18,642 bases of DNA from an uncultured Lachnospiraceae bacterium (GCA_910588825.1 CAJURF010000073.1:1-18642), one strand, 5' to 3'. Positions 1 through 7,690 are shown, numbered from the stretch's first letter. The notes: generated from the letters alone by a model not told the origin. A program made the numbers and translations.

Positions 1-3
1 CTA

Positions 4-1482
4 TCAGTGCATATTACAAGATAGGGGGGGGGTAAAATCGTTTTTATATTTTTCTATCAGCTTCTGGATATAAGATACGGATTCTTCCGGCCCATAAAAA
101 TCATTTTCATCTAAATTGGAGGCATAGTCCATAAAAGCAGAGAGAATACTGGATTCCTCAATAATTAAATAAACGTTTTTACCTGCATTGTTCCTGAAAA
201 GAAGGTACCCGTTGTATCTGGTAAAACCAAGATGCAGATTTGGCGGAATATTTTCTAAATGTCCTTTCAGTATATGGTATGTACCGGAATCCATATAGGG
301 AATCATGTCCTGAAGCATCTGTAACCGCTCCTCCATGGTAAATGGGGAGTAAATATCTTCTGGTATTTCCAGCAGACGGCCTGTTTCGAGAAAGCGCCGG
401 ATTCCCTGCAGGGTGTGGAACATATGCATATTGGGATTTGGAATCCGTGCCCGGGAGACTGCGATGAAATTGTTTATATTTTCCAAAAGCGAGCTCCGTC
501 CGGGTATCTGCTGATAAACCATCCGCTCCAGTATAGCCGGAGTTATATAGGGAACCAGACATGGCTCTGCCTGGATTTCATAGCTGGGTGTGAGGCCCCA
601 TCCCATATTGCCAAGATTATTGCATTCATCCAGAACAGAATCCACAACTTGAAAAAGCGGGGAAGTTTCCTTTCTAATATCCTCAAATGTTTTCCAGAAA
701 AAATCCAGAAGCTCTTGATCCGAATACAAAATGCCCTGTTTAAAATTGGAAGAACACATCAATGCACAGCTGCTGGTGAGAACCAGGCAGGGGAATGTAT
801 GCAGATTGTAAAAATGGGCATTGATGTCATCATAAAAATAATGAGGCTGATAGTCCAGTCCGGCAAAAAACAAAGGCATGATTTTTTTTAGATAAAGCAG
901 AATCCGCAGTTTTTTGGAATCTGTGATCTGGTCTGAGGTATTCAGGCAGAAAATATGCTCAATTTTAATGGGCACCTGGGAAGGCTTTATACTGGAAAGC
1001 AGGTGAAACAGGAAGTCATAATCCGGCTGCAGCAGCAGGCCCAGGCGTCCGCCCTGAACACTGGTTTCCTGATGAATCATCCAATACAGGTAATTATTAA
1101 TTTCCATCTGGGTATTCAGAGAAAAACACTGGCTTTTCTTTGGATATTCCGGCATGGGGCGGTAACTGTCTTTTGGCGGCTTGGATGGAATTATATTATC
1201 CGGAAAATTCAGGATGAAGCTTTCCACATGCTTTCGGCAATAATAAGTATATTCTCCTATATTGCTGATATGGTAAGACTTGAGAAATTCCTGATATTCC
1301 TGCGGGGAAAGACGCATGAATTCTGAAATTTTTTGAAAAAGTGAGAGATCTCTCAGTTTTCGTTTTCCATTGATAAATTTGTACATGGTGGAACGGTCTG
1401 TGTTGCAGTATTGTACCATGGAGTAGACATTGATGTTCTTTTCCTGAATCAGTCTCTTGAAAAAATCTGAGAACTCTGACAT
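4..1482 (-). CDS. Large HTH (XRE-like) regulator of unknown class
   Basis: This 492-residue protein probably regulates transcription. Its first ~65 residues read as a helix-turn-helix of the Cro/CI (XRE) kind: a short helix, the recognition stretch DRSTMYKFINGKRK, then LSLFQKISEFMRLSPQEYQEFL. The remaining ~420 residues show no domain I recognise. They have no signal peptide or clear membrane segment and look like a soluble sensor or dimerisation region. The start at 1482 is chosen because GAGG lies 8 nt upstream; an in-frame GTG at 1518 has no ribosome site. The gene lies downstream of the secreted protease in the same direction, behind a strong hairpin, so it probably has its own promoter (1604-1632). 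A run of nine C residues sits just before the stop codon. A role in controlling the protease is inference from position and from a shared upstream motif. The ligand is unknown. Confidence 0.8.
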   Translation of the reverse strand: MSEFSDFFKRLIQEKNINVYSMVQYCNTDRSTMYKFINGKRKLRDLSLFQKISEFMRLSPQEYQEFLKSYHISNIGEYTYYCRKHVESFILNFPDNIIPSKPPKDSYRPMPEYPKKSQCFSLNTQMEINNYLYWMIHQETSVQGGRLGLLLQPDYDFLFHLLSSIKPSQVPIKIEHIFCLNTSDQITDSKKLRILLYLKKIMPLFFAGLDYQPHYFYDDINAHFYNLHTFPCLVLTSSCALMCSSNFKQGILYSDQELLDFFWKTFEDIRKETSPLFQVVDSVLDECNNLGNMGWGLTPSYEIQAEPCLVPYITPAILERMVYQQIPGRSSLLENINNFIAVSRARIPNPNMHMFHTLQGIRRFLETGRLLEIPEDIYSPFTMEERLQMLQDMIPYMDSGTYHILKGHLENIPPNLHLGFTRYNGYLLFRNNAGKNVYLIIEESSILSAFMDYASNLDENDFYGPEESVSYIQKLIEKYKNDFTPPLSCNMH

Positions 1483-1519
1483 GGGCTTATCCTCGTTTCT
1501 TGAAATTTTCTTTATCACT

Positions 1520-1530
1520 TTAGAGCGTGT
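1520..1530. repeat. TTAGAGCGTGT repeat, copy upstream of regulator
   Basis: TTAGAGCGTGT is identical to 18587-18597 at the other end of the window. Its 10-nt core also occurs inverted at 17392-17401, as ACACGCTCTA. A looser copy is at 18521-18534. It could be part of a dispersed intergenic repeat or a mobile-element end. The family is not identified. Confidence 0.5.
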
Positions 1531-1548
1531 CTTAAAGTTAGTTATGTA

Positions 1549-1585
1549 AAAATAAATGTATGGTTGTAATGTTTACATTTATTTT
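1549..1585. repeat. Perfect 12-bp inverted repeat in regulator leader
   Basis: AAAATAAATGTA (1549-1560) and its exact reverse complement TACATTTATTTT (1574-1585) are separated by 13 nt. The repeat lies downstream of the predicted promoter, in the untranslated leader of the regulator gene. It could be an autoregulatory operator or an mRNA hairpin. The arms are very AT-rich and no T-run follows them on the minus strand, so a terminator is less likely. Confidence 0.6.
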
Positions 1586-1603
1586 AGCAGTTTATCAAAT
1601 AGA

Positions 1604-1632
1604 AGTCTAACCCATTTTGGAAAATAATTCAA
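1604..1632 (-). promoter_or_regulatory. Predicted promoter of the HTH regulator
   Basis: On the minus strand TTGAAT (1627-1632) is followed after 17 nt by TAGACT (1604-1609), a fair sigma-70/sigma-A pair. The predicted leader of about 115 nt carries the 12-bp inverted repeat. Two TGTGGGCA motifs lie immediately upstream of the -35. Confidence 0.45.
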
Positions 1633-1638
1633 AAAAAT

Positions 1639-1662
1639 ATGCCCACAAACAATGCCCACAAA
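1639..1662 (-). promoter_or_regulatory. Tandem TTTGTGGGCAT motifs, putative activator site
   Basis: Two direct copies of TTTGTGGGCAT (minus-strand reading; 1639-1649 and 1652-1662) have a 13-bp period. They sit about 7 nt upstream of the predicted -35, where an activator would bind. A third TTTGTGGGCA occurs at 7434-7443, upstream of the inhibitor/protease genes. The binding protein is unknown; the neighbouring HTH protein is a candidate. Confidence 0.4.
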
Positions 1663-1771
1663 ACCGGACGCAGGTCAGATAGGAGATGATGCAGATGAAA
1701 ATGGATTGTGAAGTGCGCTTTGGAAGTAGGAATGGGAATCTATGACCAAGACGGCGGGGGTCTAACGAAAC

Positions 1772-1800
1772 AGGAGAGAGAGGGACACCCTCTCTCTCCT
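1772..1800 (-). terminator. Hairpin terminator after the protease gene
   Basis: AGGAGAGAGAGGG (1772-1784) pairs perfectly with 1788-1800 around a 3-nt loop, giving a 13-bp stem. It starts 8 nt past the protease stop codon. The T-run on the minus strand is short (GTTTCGTT), so termination may be partial and allow some read-through into the regulator. Confidence 0.75.
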
Positions 1801-1808
1801 GTATAAGA

Positions 1809-4800
1809 TTATTTTGTAAGCCTGCCCTTAAAGCCTGCTTTCTTTAATATCTTCATGATTTTCTTAAGCTCTTTTGCGCTGGTATTTTTATCCACTTTGA
1901 CCACTACTTTTTTGCTAAGTGCTTTAAACGAGCCTTTAGCTGCTTTTATCTGGCTTGCCTTGGTAATTTTGATTACCACAGTTTTAAGCTTTTTGCTGGA
2001 ACCTTTAAAAGCATTTTTCTTGAATGTAAGATTTTTAGAAGATCTGCTGATTGTAATCTTAGTGGCTTTTTTCGCTTTTGCAAAAGCATTGGCATTGATA
2101 GTGGTTACCGTGTATTTTTTACCGTCCACTGTTACTTTTGCCGGTATCGTTACACTTTTTGTGTTTTTAACAGCTGTTATGCCAGCATTTCCGCTTCTGG
2201 TTGTGTGAACTTTTGAAACAGCGCCTCCATTTGCAGAAGCGTTTGATAATTTTACAAAACCAGGATTAGGGCTGGGTGAAGGAATGTCGGAACCGCTGCT
2301 TTTAATATAGAAAGCCGCTTCTTTATATCCTTTGTAACCGCCTATTCCTCTAATGGTAACCTCAGCCAATCCCACTTTTACATTATCTTTATATGATACT
2401 GTGTAGTCTGTCCCTTTGCGAAGGGTTTTGCCTTCGTATTTCACGGTAACGCTGGGTTTTATTGCCTTCCCCGTATAAGTCTGATCCGGAATGGGCTCTA
2501 TTGACGCCTCAGAGATATCTTTAGCCTCCGGATTAGGGATTGTTGAAGAACCATCTATTGTCACTGTGCCCTTTTCAAACGTCACACTGATAGGATTGGA
2601 ATTCTCATCCACTACGGCTTTTTCAGACGCTTTGATGGAGACATTACCGGTGGCAGCATTTTCCCCTACTTTCAAATTAATGTAGAATAAAATGCCATCA
2701 CCTTTTTTGGTGGTACCGCTGGCGCAATACCAATTGACTTTTTTGATCTCAGGATTGGCTCCCAGTGCCTCGTTTTTCAGGATGTCACCTGCTGTAAATG
2801 GAGACTCGGAATCCAGTTCATAACCGTCGGGAATCTCAAAATCCAGTGAAAATCCGCCAATACCGCTGTTTCCGGAAATTCTGACCGGAAGTTTTATGGC
2901 ATCGCCTTTGGAGGCGGAGACGCTGTCTACACTAATCTTGACTTCACCCTGACGGGCTCTTTGCTCTGCGGCGTTCCCCTTACCGGCTTTGGCTTCTGTA
3001 TAGAGACCTAAGACGATACGGTTGAGACGGACAACATCCGCTATGGTAACAGAGGTATTTCCGGTTACTCTGGCAAGTCTGTCCTGACGCTGATCCAGTA
3101 CAATTAATTTGAGAACTGCGCGGTTCAGCATGACAACATCGCCGATTGACAGCTCTCCGTCTCCAGTGAGATCTCCCATCAGACCGCCCAGGATATTTAC
3201 CATGCCTCCCTGGAATACAGCGCTCACTGGCTTGCCGTCTTCGTCTGAAAGGTTGCTCTTTTCGCCTTTTCCATTGCTGAGGGAAACACTGACTGGAGTT
3301 CTGATTTGTGCGGCACTGCTGTCCACACGGAATTTCAGATTCATCAAAACGCCGCTGGGGTCACTGATATTTGCAGCATTGTACCAGGTCACAATATTGC
3401 CGTTGGTTCCAAAAGAGCCTTTGCCGTCTATCAGTGATCCTGCCTCAACAGAGACCAGGGTCAGCAGGCTTCTGTCATAGCCTATTTCAAATCCGAAGCC
3501 GGCGATTCCTGTGTTGTTCTCAATGGTAACCGGGATTTCTACGGTCCCGCCGGAATAAACTTCTGCGGAACCTGTGGAAATGGTTAAGTCTGTGTATACA
3601 GGCATAATCTGTGTGACTTTATAACCCCAGAAATTATAGGAGGAGTCAGAAGTCAGCTGAATCTTAACTTTTCTTCCGGGAACCCGGATGGTTTTTCCGG
3701 CCAGTTCGGTACCTGTGTATTCGCCCACCTTGGTTTCGATTTCCTTGTCGCCTTCTCTGTAGACTCCATATACTGTAATATGGTCATGGCGGCTTTCCAC
3801 CTTAGTCCGCTCGTCGAAGGTTACGTCCAGGCTTTTGGCTTCTTTTTCACCTTTCCACTCCCATACCTGGATATCGTTGCTTTCCGGTTCATAGTCATGC
3901 TGGGATTCCGGATATGGATTCTCGGTATTTTCTGCCACACCCTGTACATCGGTAACTTCAAAGCCCCAATACTGCTCACTGCTGTCAGAAGTCAGGCGGA
4001 TCTTAATGGTGTCGCCTTCGACCCGGATTGTCTTGCCAGCCAGTTCTGAACCGGTGTAATCTCCAATCAGATCATCTGAACCTGTATAGAGGTAAATGTG
4101 GTCGTAAATGTTTTCTGTTTTTGTTTTATTGCTGAATGTTACATCCAGGCTGCTGCAGTCCTGATAGAACTTATAGATCCATGTATGATCCATGTCGTTT
4201 GCATAGGGATGGTTAGATTTCAGATTTCTCCAGTCGCTTACAAGTTCGTCATTATTGTCATTTCCGGATCTCACAGCCTTCAAATCAGAAACGCGGAATC
4301 CGTAATAGTTTGTTGAACCGTCAGCTGTCAGGCGGATTTTAACAGTATTGCCGGGAACGTTAATTGTCCGTCCGGCTAATTCTGTGCCCGAATAGCCGTC
4401 GCCGATTTGTTTATCATCCTCATCATAAATGAAAATGTAATCCCACCCGTCTTCTACGCGTGTGTCTTCACTGAAGGTCACATCCAGACTGTCTGCATTG
4501 CCGGAATCGGTGTATTCCCACAGCCAGCTTTCGCTATTCTTGTAGTTATGGCAGGATTCCAGGTCACGCCAATTGTCAACTTTTCCGCCTTGGGGATAGT
4601 TGATGGATGTATATTCATAGTCTGTGACTTTAAAACCGTAATATGAATCTGTAGAATCTGAAACCAGCTGGATCTTTACGGTATTTCCCGGGACATTGAC
4701 CACCTGGCCGGACAGCTGGCTGCCTGTATAAGTGCCTACAAGAATATCGTCTGCATCTGTTGCACTGCCGCTGTAAATATAGAGATAATCGTAATCATCT

Positions 4801-6695
4801 TCCAGCTGAGTGTCTTCACTGAAAGTCAGCTTCATTCCCTGAGAGGCTTTAGTATCTGTGAAGATCCATGTGTAATCAGAATCATCAGCATAATCATGAG
4901 CCGATTCCAGCTGACGCCAGTCTGTTACCGTACCGCCAAGAGGATAGGGTACATCACCCACCATGACGCTGATCTGCCCGGAAGCGAGAATGGAATTATC
5001 CGCACTGTTTTTTAAGGAAACGGTAACGGTCCCCCTTCCGGCCTGGGTTCCAGTAATAAGCAGACTGCGCTGGCTGCCAGTACCGGCCAGACTGCACTCA
5101 AAGCCAGAACCATTCGTGCTGTATGAGAAGTTATATCTGGCAGGAAGGCTTCCGCCTGCAGCGATTTCAACAGTCTCGGAAGAATTGTCACCGTTCACCT
5201 GCAGATTTACTTCATCTTTCGACAGGGTAATGGTGGCAGGATTCTCATCCTCTATACTCCCGCGAAGGTCAATTATGCCATACCCGTTCCAGTTAGACTC
5301 ACGGCATGAGTCTGTCATAGCCTGCTTCAACTGTGAAGAAGTAAATTCAGAATTTTTTAATTTAACCAGAGCCGCACAGCCTGATACATGAGGGGCTGCC
5401 ATGGAAGTACCGCTCAAAGTACGCCAGCCGCCATTGGGTGTACAGCTGAGTATATCAACGCCAGGAGCGCATAGTTCCACCACACTGCCGTAATTGGAAA
5501 AATATGCTTTTTCCTCATTGCTGTCAACGGCGCCCACTGTCAGTGCTTCTGATACATGGGCCGGACAGGAGCTGCCTGCGTCTTCATCGTCATTGCCGGC
5601 GGCTGCAACGCAGAGGGAACCTTTTTCGGAGGCGTATCTGACAGCTTCATCAACGGAATTGCTATGGCCGCCGCCAAGGCTCAGATTAATAACATCAGCA
5701 CCATTGTCTGCTGCATAACGGATACCGGCGGCAACGACAGAACTGCTTCCGCTGCCCCGGGCGTTCAGAACGCGCACTGGAAGAATTTTTACATTGTCCG
5801 GCATATTGAGAGTGACATCTACAATAGTGCCTGCTACGTGTGTACCGTGATAATGTCCATCTGATGGGTCAGCGTCATTGTCCACAAAATCATACCCGCT
5901 GAGTACGCGGTTTTCCAGATATGTATGAGAAGCATCCACACCGGTGTCGACTACAGCTACAGTTGCTATACCGCTGGTGGCAAATCTGGAAGCATATTCA
6001 TCAGAGCCAATATTGCTGATGCCCCAGGACTTGTGCTCTGAAGCCAGTCTAGCACCCATTTCATCGTCCTGGTTTTCGACGACTGCTTCTGCATTTTCAA
6101 AAAGTGTCACTTTTCCATCTGGCTCGACCCAATCTACTGATGCAAGCGTGTTTAGTCTGTTATAAGCGGCCTCTGCCTGCTGGCTGGAGGCAAACTGAAT
6201 GGCATAATTGCCGTCTGCATCGTCAATGATTCTGAGGGCGCCTTCGTATGAAGAAAAGTCCAAACCGCGGGCGCCGTTTACCAGCAGGCGGGCATCTTCA
6301 AATTCTCCCCGTTCGCTGGAGGACACCAGACCGCTGCTTGCTTTTACCATTTCAGATATGCCTCTATAATAGTCCATGGATGTGTCTGCAGTGATAACCT
6401 GCAGAGCCCTGGATTCATCAGCCTCTGCTGCAGCTGCATTCGGTGAGGCTTCCTGGAGTTCTTCATTGACAGGATCGGTTTCCTTTAGTTCTTCAGCAGA
6501 TATTTCCTGTGCTGCCGCTTCGTCTGGTTCTGTTGGAAGAGCGTCTTCTGATTGGGGTTCAACTATTTCAGAAGCATTCGCAGCTCCTTCCGGCAGATCT
6601 GCTGCTGCTGCTGCCCATACAGGGGAACAGAACAGGCTCAAACACATAATCGTCACTAAAGTCAACGAGATCACGCGTTTACCGTATTGTTTCAT
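1809..6695 (-). CDS. Secreted modular subtilisin-like serine protease (S8) with CUB, cohesin, dockerin and LRR modules
   Basis: This 1628-residue extracellular protease begins at 6695, where AAGGAGG stands 5 nt upstream; an in-frame TTG at 6713 overlaps poorly with any ribosome site. Order of parts: signal peptide 1-28 (cut after VWA), Glu/Ala-rich stretch 35-92, I9-like propeptide about 97-199, S8 catalytic domain about 218-480 with Asp250 (VVDTGVD), His283 (HGTHVAGT), Asn368 (AAGN) and Ser431 (GTSMAAPHVSG). Then come an Ig-like domain 485-580, four CUB-like repeats (584-697, 699-808, 817-919, 927-1033), cohesin 1036-1168, dockerin 1172-1233, second cohesin 1251-1382, a YTGKAIKP-type surface repeat 1397-1465, a Pro/Ser linker and a Lys-rich LRR_5-like tail 1481-1628. 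The full triad predicts an active enzyme. CUB and cohesin modules suggest binding to polysaccharide or protein partners. No LPXTG or SLH anchor is seen. The substrate is unknown. Confidence 0.93.
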   Translation of the reverse strand: MKQYGKRVISLTLVTIMCLSLFCSPVWAAAAADLPEGAANASEIVEPQSEDALPTEPDEAAAQEISAEELKETDPVNEELQEASPNAAAAEADESRALQVITADTSMDYYRGISEMVKASSGLVSSSERGEFEDARLLVNGARGLDFSSYEGALRIIDDADGNYAIQFASSQQAEAAYNRLNTLASVDWVEPDGKVTLFENAEAVVENQDDEMGARLASEHKSWGISNIGSDEYASRFATSGIATVAVVDTGVDASHTYLENRVLSGYDFVDNDADPSDGHYHGTHVAGTIVDVTLNMPDNVKILPVRVLNARGSGSSSVVAAGIRYAADNGADVINLSLGGGHSNSVDEAVRYASEKGSLCVAAAGNDDEDAGSSCPAHVSEALTVGAVDSNEEKAYFSNYGSVVELCAPGVDILSCTPNGGWRTLSGTSMAAPHVSGCAALVKLKNSEFTSSQLKQAMTDSCRESNWNGYGIIDLRGSIEDENPATITLSKDEVNLQVNGDNSSETVEIAAGGSLPARYNFSYSTNGSGFECSLAGTGSQRSLLITGTQAGRGTVTVSLKNSADNSILASGQISVMVGDVPYPLGGTVTDWRQLESAHDYADDSDYTWIFTDTKASQGMKLTFSEDTQLEDDYDYLYIYSGSATDADDILVGTYTGSQLSGQVVNVPGNTVKIQLVSDSTDSYYGFKVTDYEYTSINYPQGGKVDNWRDLESCHNYKNSESWLWEYTDSGNADSLDVTFSEDTRVEDGWDYIFIYDEDDKQIGDGYSGTELAGRTINVPGNTVKIRLTADGSTNYYGFRVSDLKAVRSGNDNNDELVSDWRNLKSNHPYANDMDHTWIYKFYQDCSSLDVTFSNKTKTENIYDHIYLYTGSDDLIGDYTGSELAGKTIRVEGDTIKIRLTSDSSEQYWGFEVTDVQGVAENTENPYPESQHDYEPESNDIQVWEWKGEKEAKSLDVTFDERTKVESRHDHITVYGVYREGDKEIETKVGEYTGTELAGKTIRVPGRKVKIQLTSDSSYNFWGYKVTQIMPVYTDLTISTGSAEVYSGGTVEIPVTIENNTGIAGFGFEIGYDRSLLTLVSVEAGSLIDGKGSFGTNGNIVTWYNAANISDPSGVLMNLKFRVDSSAAQIRTPVSVSLSNGKGEKSNLSDEDGKPVSAVFQGGMVNILGGLMGDLTGDGELSIGDVVMLNRAVLKLIVLDQRQDRLARVTGNTSVTIADVVRLNRIVLGLYTEAKAGKGNAAEQRARQGEVKISVDSVSASKGDAIKLPVRISGNSGIGGFSLDFEIPDGYELDSESPFTAGDILKNEALGANPEIKKVNWYCASGTTKKGDGILFYINLKVGENAATGNVSIKASEKAVVDENSNPISVTFEKGTVTIDGSSTIPNPEAKDISEASIEPIPDQTYTGKAIKPSVTVKYEGKTLRKGTDYTVSYKDNVKVGLAEVTIRGIGGYKGYKEAAFYIKSSGSDIPSPSPNPGFVKLSNASANGGAVSKVHTTRSGNAGITAVKNTKSVTIPAKVTVDGKKYTVTTINANAFAKAKKATKITISRSSKNLTFKKNAFKGSSKKLKTVVIKITKASQIKAAKGSFKALSKKVVVKVDKNTSAKELKKIMKILKKAGFKGRLTK

Positions 6696-6773
6696 ACTTA
6701 CCTCCTTAATCAAATTTAATCAGATAGATGTACTTTGACGAATAGCTGGTTAAAGTTTGGTATGCTGTTTACA

Positions 6774-6786
6774 GTGAAATTTTCAC
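6774..6786. repeat. Palindrome GTGAAATTTTCAC between inhibitor and protease genes
   Basis: GTGAAA and TTTCAC arms surround one base, in the 153-nt gap between the two minus-strand genes. No convincing promoter or T-run terminator is visible in the gap, so the two genes probably share a transcript. The palindrome could be an operator or an mRNA processing site. Confidence 0.3.
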
Positions 6787-6848
6787 CATCCTTTTCCTGG
6801 GATGCATTCATTCAGCAGTTTCCGGGAACTTTAGCGCTTATGGCAGTA

Positions 6849-7277
6849 TTAACCGCTGAATCCCTTCATTTCTCCATCTGGTTCGACATATTCTACACAA
6901 TCCAGTTTCGCCAGCGCTTCGCCGGCTTTCTGTGCCCATTCACTGGAAGAAAACTGGACTGTATAGTGCCCTTCGGGATCAGCGATTACCTGACATACCC
7001 CTTCATAGGGAGAATAATCTAAAGCCTCCTTACTCTTTAGAATCAGACGGGCACTTTCATACTCTCCTTCGTTTTTGGATACGATCATTGTATCAGCATT
7101 TTTTACCAGATCAGAGACCGCCTTAAAATATTCCATTGACGTTTTTGCGTGAAGAACCTTCACTTTTTCTATTTCACCTCCTTTCTCATCTGCCCATGCG
7201 CCGGAACAAGAGCAGAGTATAAATACACATACACAGGCGGTAATTACAGCAGCCAGCCGTTCCCGATAAATTTTCAT
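6849..7277 (-). CDS. Secreted stand-alone protease propeptide / I9-like inhibitor
   Basis: This 142-residue exported protein aligns over residues 41-135 without gaps to residues 100-194 of the neighbouring protease, its propeptide. By hand count about 40 of 95 positions are identical, including TSM-Y, GE-E-ARL, LD-S-YEG and VEPDG. It has no catalytic domain. The N-terminus is a signal sequence with either a weak lipobox (L21-C22-S23-C24) or a signal peptidase I site after AWA29. The ATG at 7277 has GGAGGG 3-4 nt upstream. In known subtilases such propeptides (family I9) are folding chaperones and tight inhibitors of their own enzyme. I infer that this protein protects the cell or controls the protease in trans. 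It is transcribed ahead of the protease, 153 nt away, probably in one unit. Confidence 0.85.
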   Translation of the reverse strand: MKIYRERLAAVITACVCVFILCSCSGAWADEKGGEIEKVKVLHAKTSMEYFKAVSDLVKNADTMIVSKNEGEYESARLILKSKEALDYSPYEGVCQVIADPEGHYTVQFSSSEWAQKAGEALAKLDCVEYVEPDGEMKGFSG

Positions 7278-7433
7278 CTTCCCTCCTTTTGCTATCTTAA
7301 CCTGCTAATCTATAAAACCTTTTCAAACACTATTTGTGTAAACAGCCGTTAATGGAAAATCCGCAATTCTTAAAGTAAGAGCTGCTAAGTATACTTTATT
7401 CAATTTTGACAGGGGTTACAATATGAGGCAATT

Positions 7434-7443
7434 TTTGTGGGCA
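7434..7443 (+). promoter_or_regulatory. TTTGTGGGCA motif upstream of inhibitor/protease unit
   Basis: This 10-mer matches the tandem motif upstream of the HTH regulator, and both are flanked by T/A runs. It lies 157 nt upstream of the inhibitor start, inverted relative to that gene. This is a candidate binding site only. Confidence 0.3.
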
Positions 7444-7586
7444 CTTTTTATCATTTGAGTTTTGCAAGAGTTTTTGGAAAAAGAAGTAATACAGAAACTG
7501 CACTTCTGCTCTGCCTGCTCCGATATTGATTTAAAGAGAATACAGAGGCAGTTACAGAAAATCCCCACGTTTTATAAAAACTTAAT

Positions 7587-7614
7587 TTGTCTATCATAGA
7601 AAATGTGTTATAAT
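7587..7614 (+). promoter_or_regulatory. Predicted promoter of the clpX unit
   Basis: TTGTCT (7587-7592) and a perfect TATAAT (7609-7614) are 16 nt apart. The -10 sits inside an imperfect dyad, GTGTTATAATAAACAC. The predicted leader is about 70 nt. No CIRCE or CtsR site is seen. Confidence 0.65.
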
Positions 7615-7690
7615 AAACACGTAATTTTACACTTGGGAACTATCGCAGAATATTTCAGCGGCAGTTTTTCAGAAAGCGAGGAATATTATT

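Larger units (their letters stand above)
1483..1808. other. Non-coding region between protease and regulator genes
   Basis: This 326-nt stretch holds no convincing gene. From the protease side it contains the 13-bp terminator hairpin (1772-1800), a 16-codon open frame on the plus strand (1695-1745) that I do not accept as a gene, two TGTGGGCA motifs, a predicted minus-strand promoter, a perfect 12-bp inverted repeat in the regulator's leader, and a copy of the TTAGAGCGTGT repeat (1520-1530). Confidence 0.7.
7278..7690. other. Divergent intergenic region between inhibitor and clpX
   Basis: This 413-nt stretch has no convincing gene. It holds the strong plus-strand promoter for clpX (7587-7614), one TTTGTGGGCA motif (7434-7443) and a 10-bp palindrome AAGTATACTT (7387-7396). 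No good -35/-10 pair is seen for the minus-strand inhibitor/protease unit. TATACT occurs at 7389-7394 on that strand without a matching -35, which would fit an activator-dependent promoter. Confidence 0.6.

Noticed and set aside
1855..2208. Hydrophobic plus-strand frame opposite the protease tail
   Set aside because: The apparent membrane segments are the complement of Lys-rich codons (AAA/AAG) in the LRR_5-like tail, and there is no ribosome site.
3500..4960. Near-repeats in DNA suggesting a tandem repeat array
   Set aside because: They are explained by four homologous CUB-like protein domains and are not a CRISPR or simple DNA repeat.
6696..6713. TTG start six codons upstream for the protease
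   Set aside because: The perfect AAGGAGG lies inside this extension and serves the ATG at 6695.
7387..7396. AAGTATACTT palindrome as the promoter operator of the inhibitor gene
   Set aside because: It is only 10 bp and AT-rich, with no second copy and no matching -35, so it is noted but not called.
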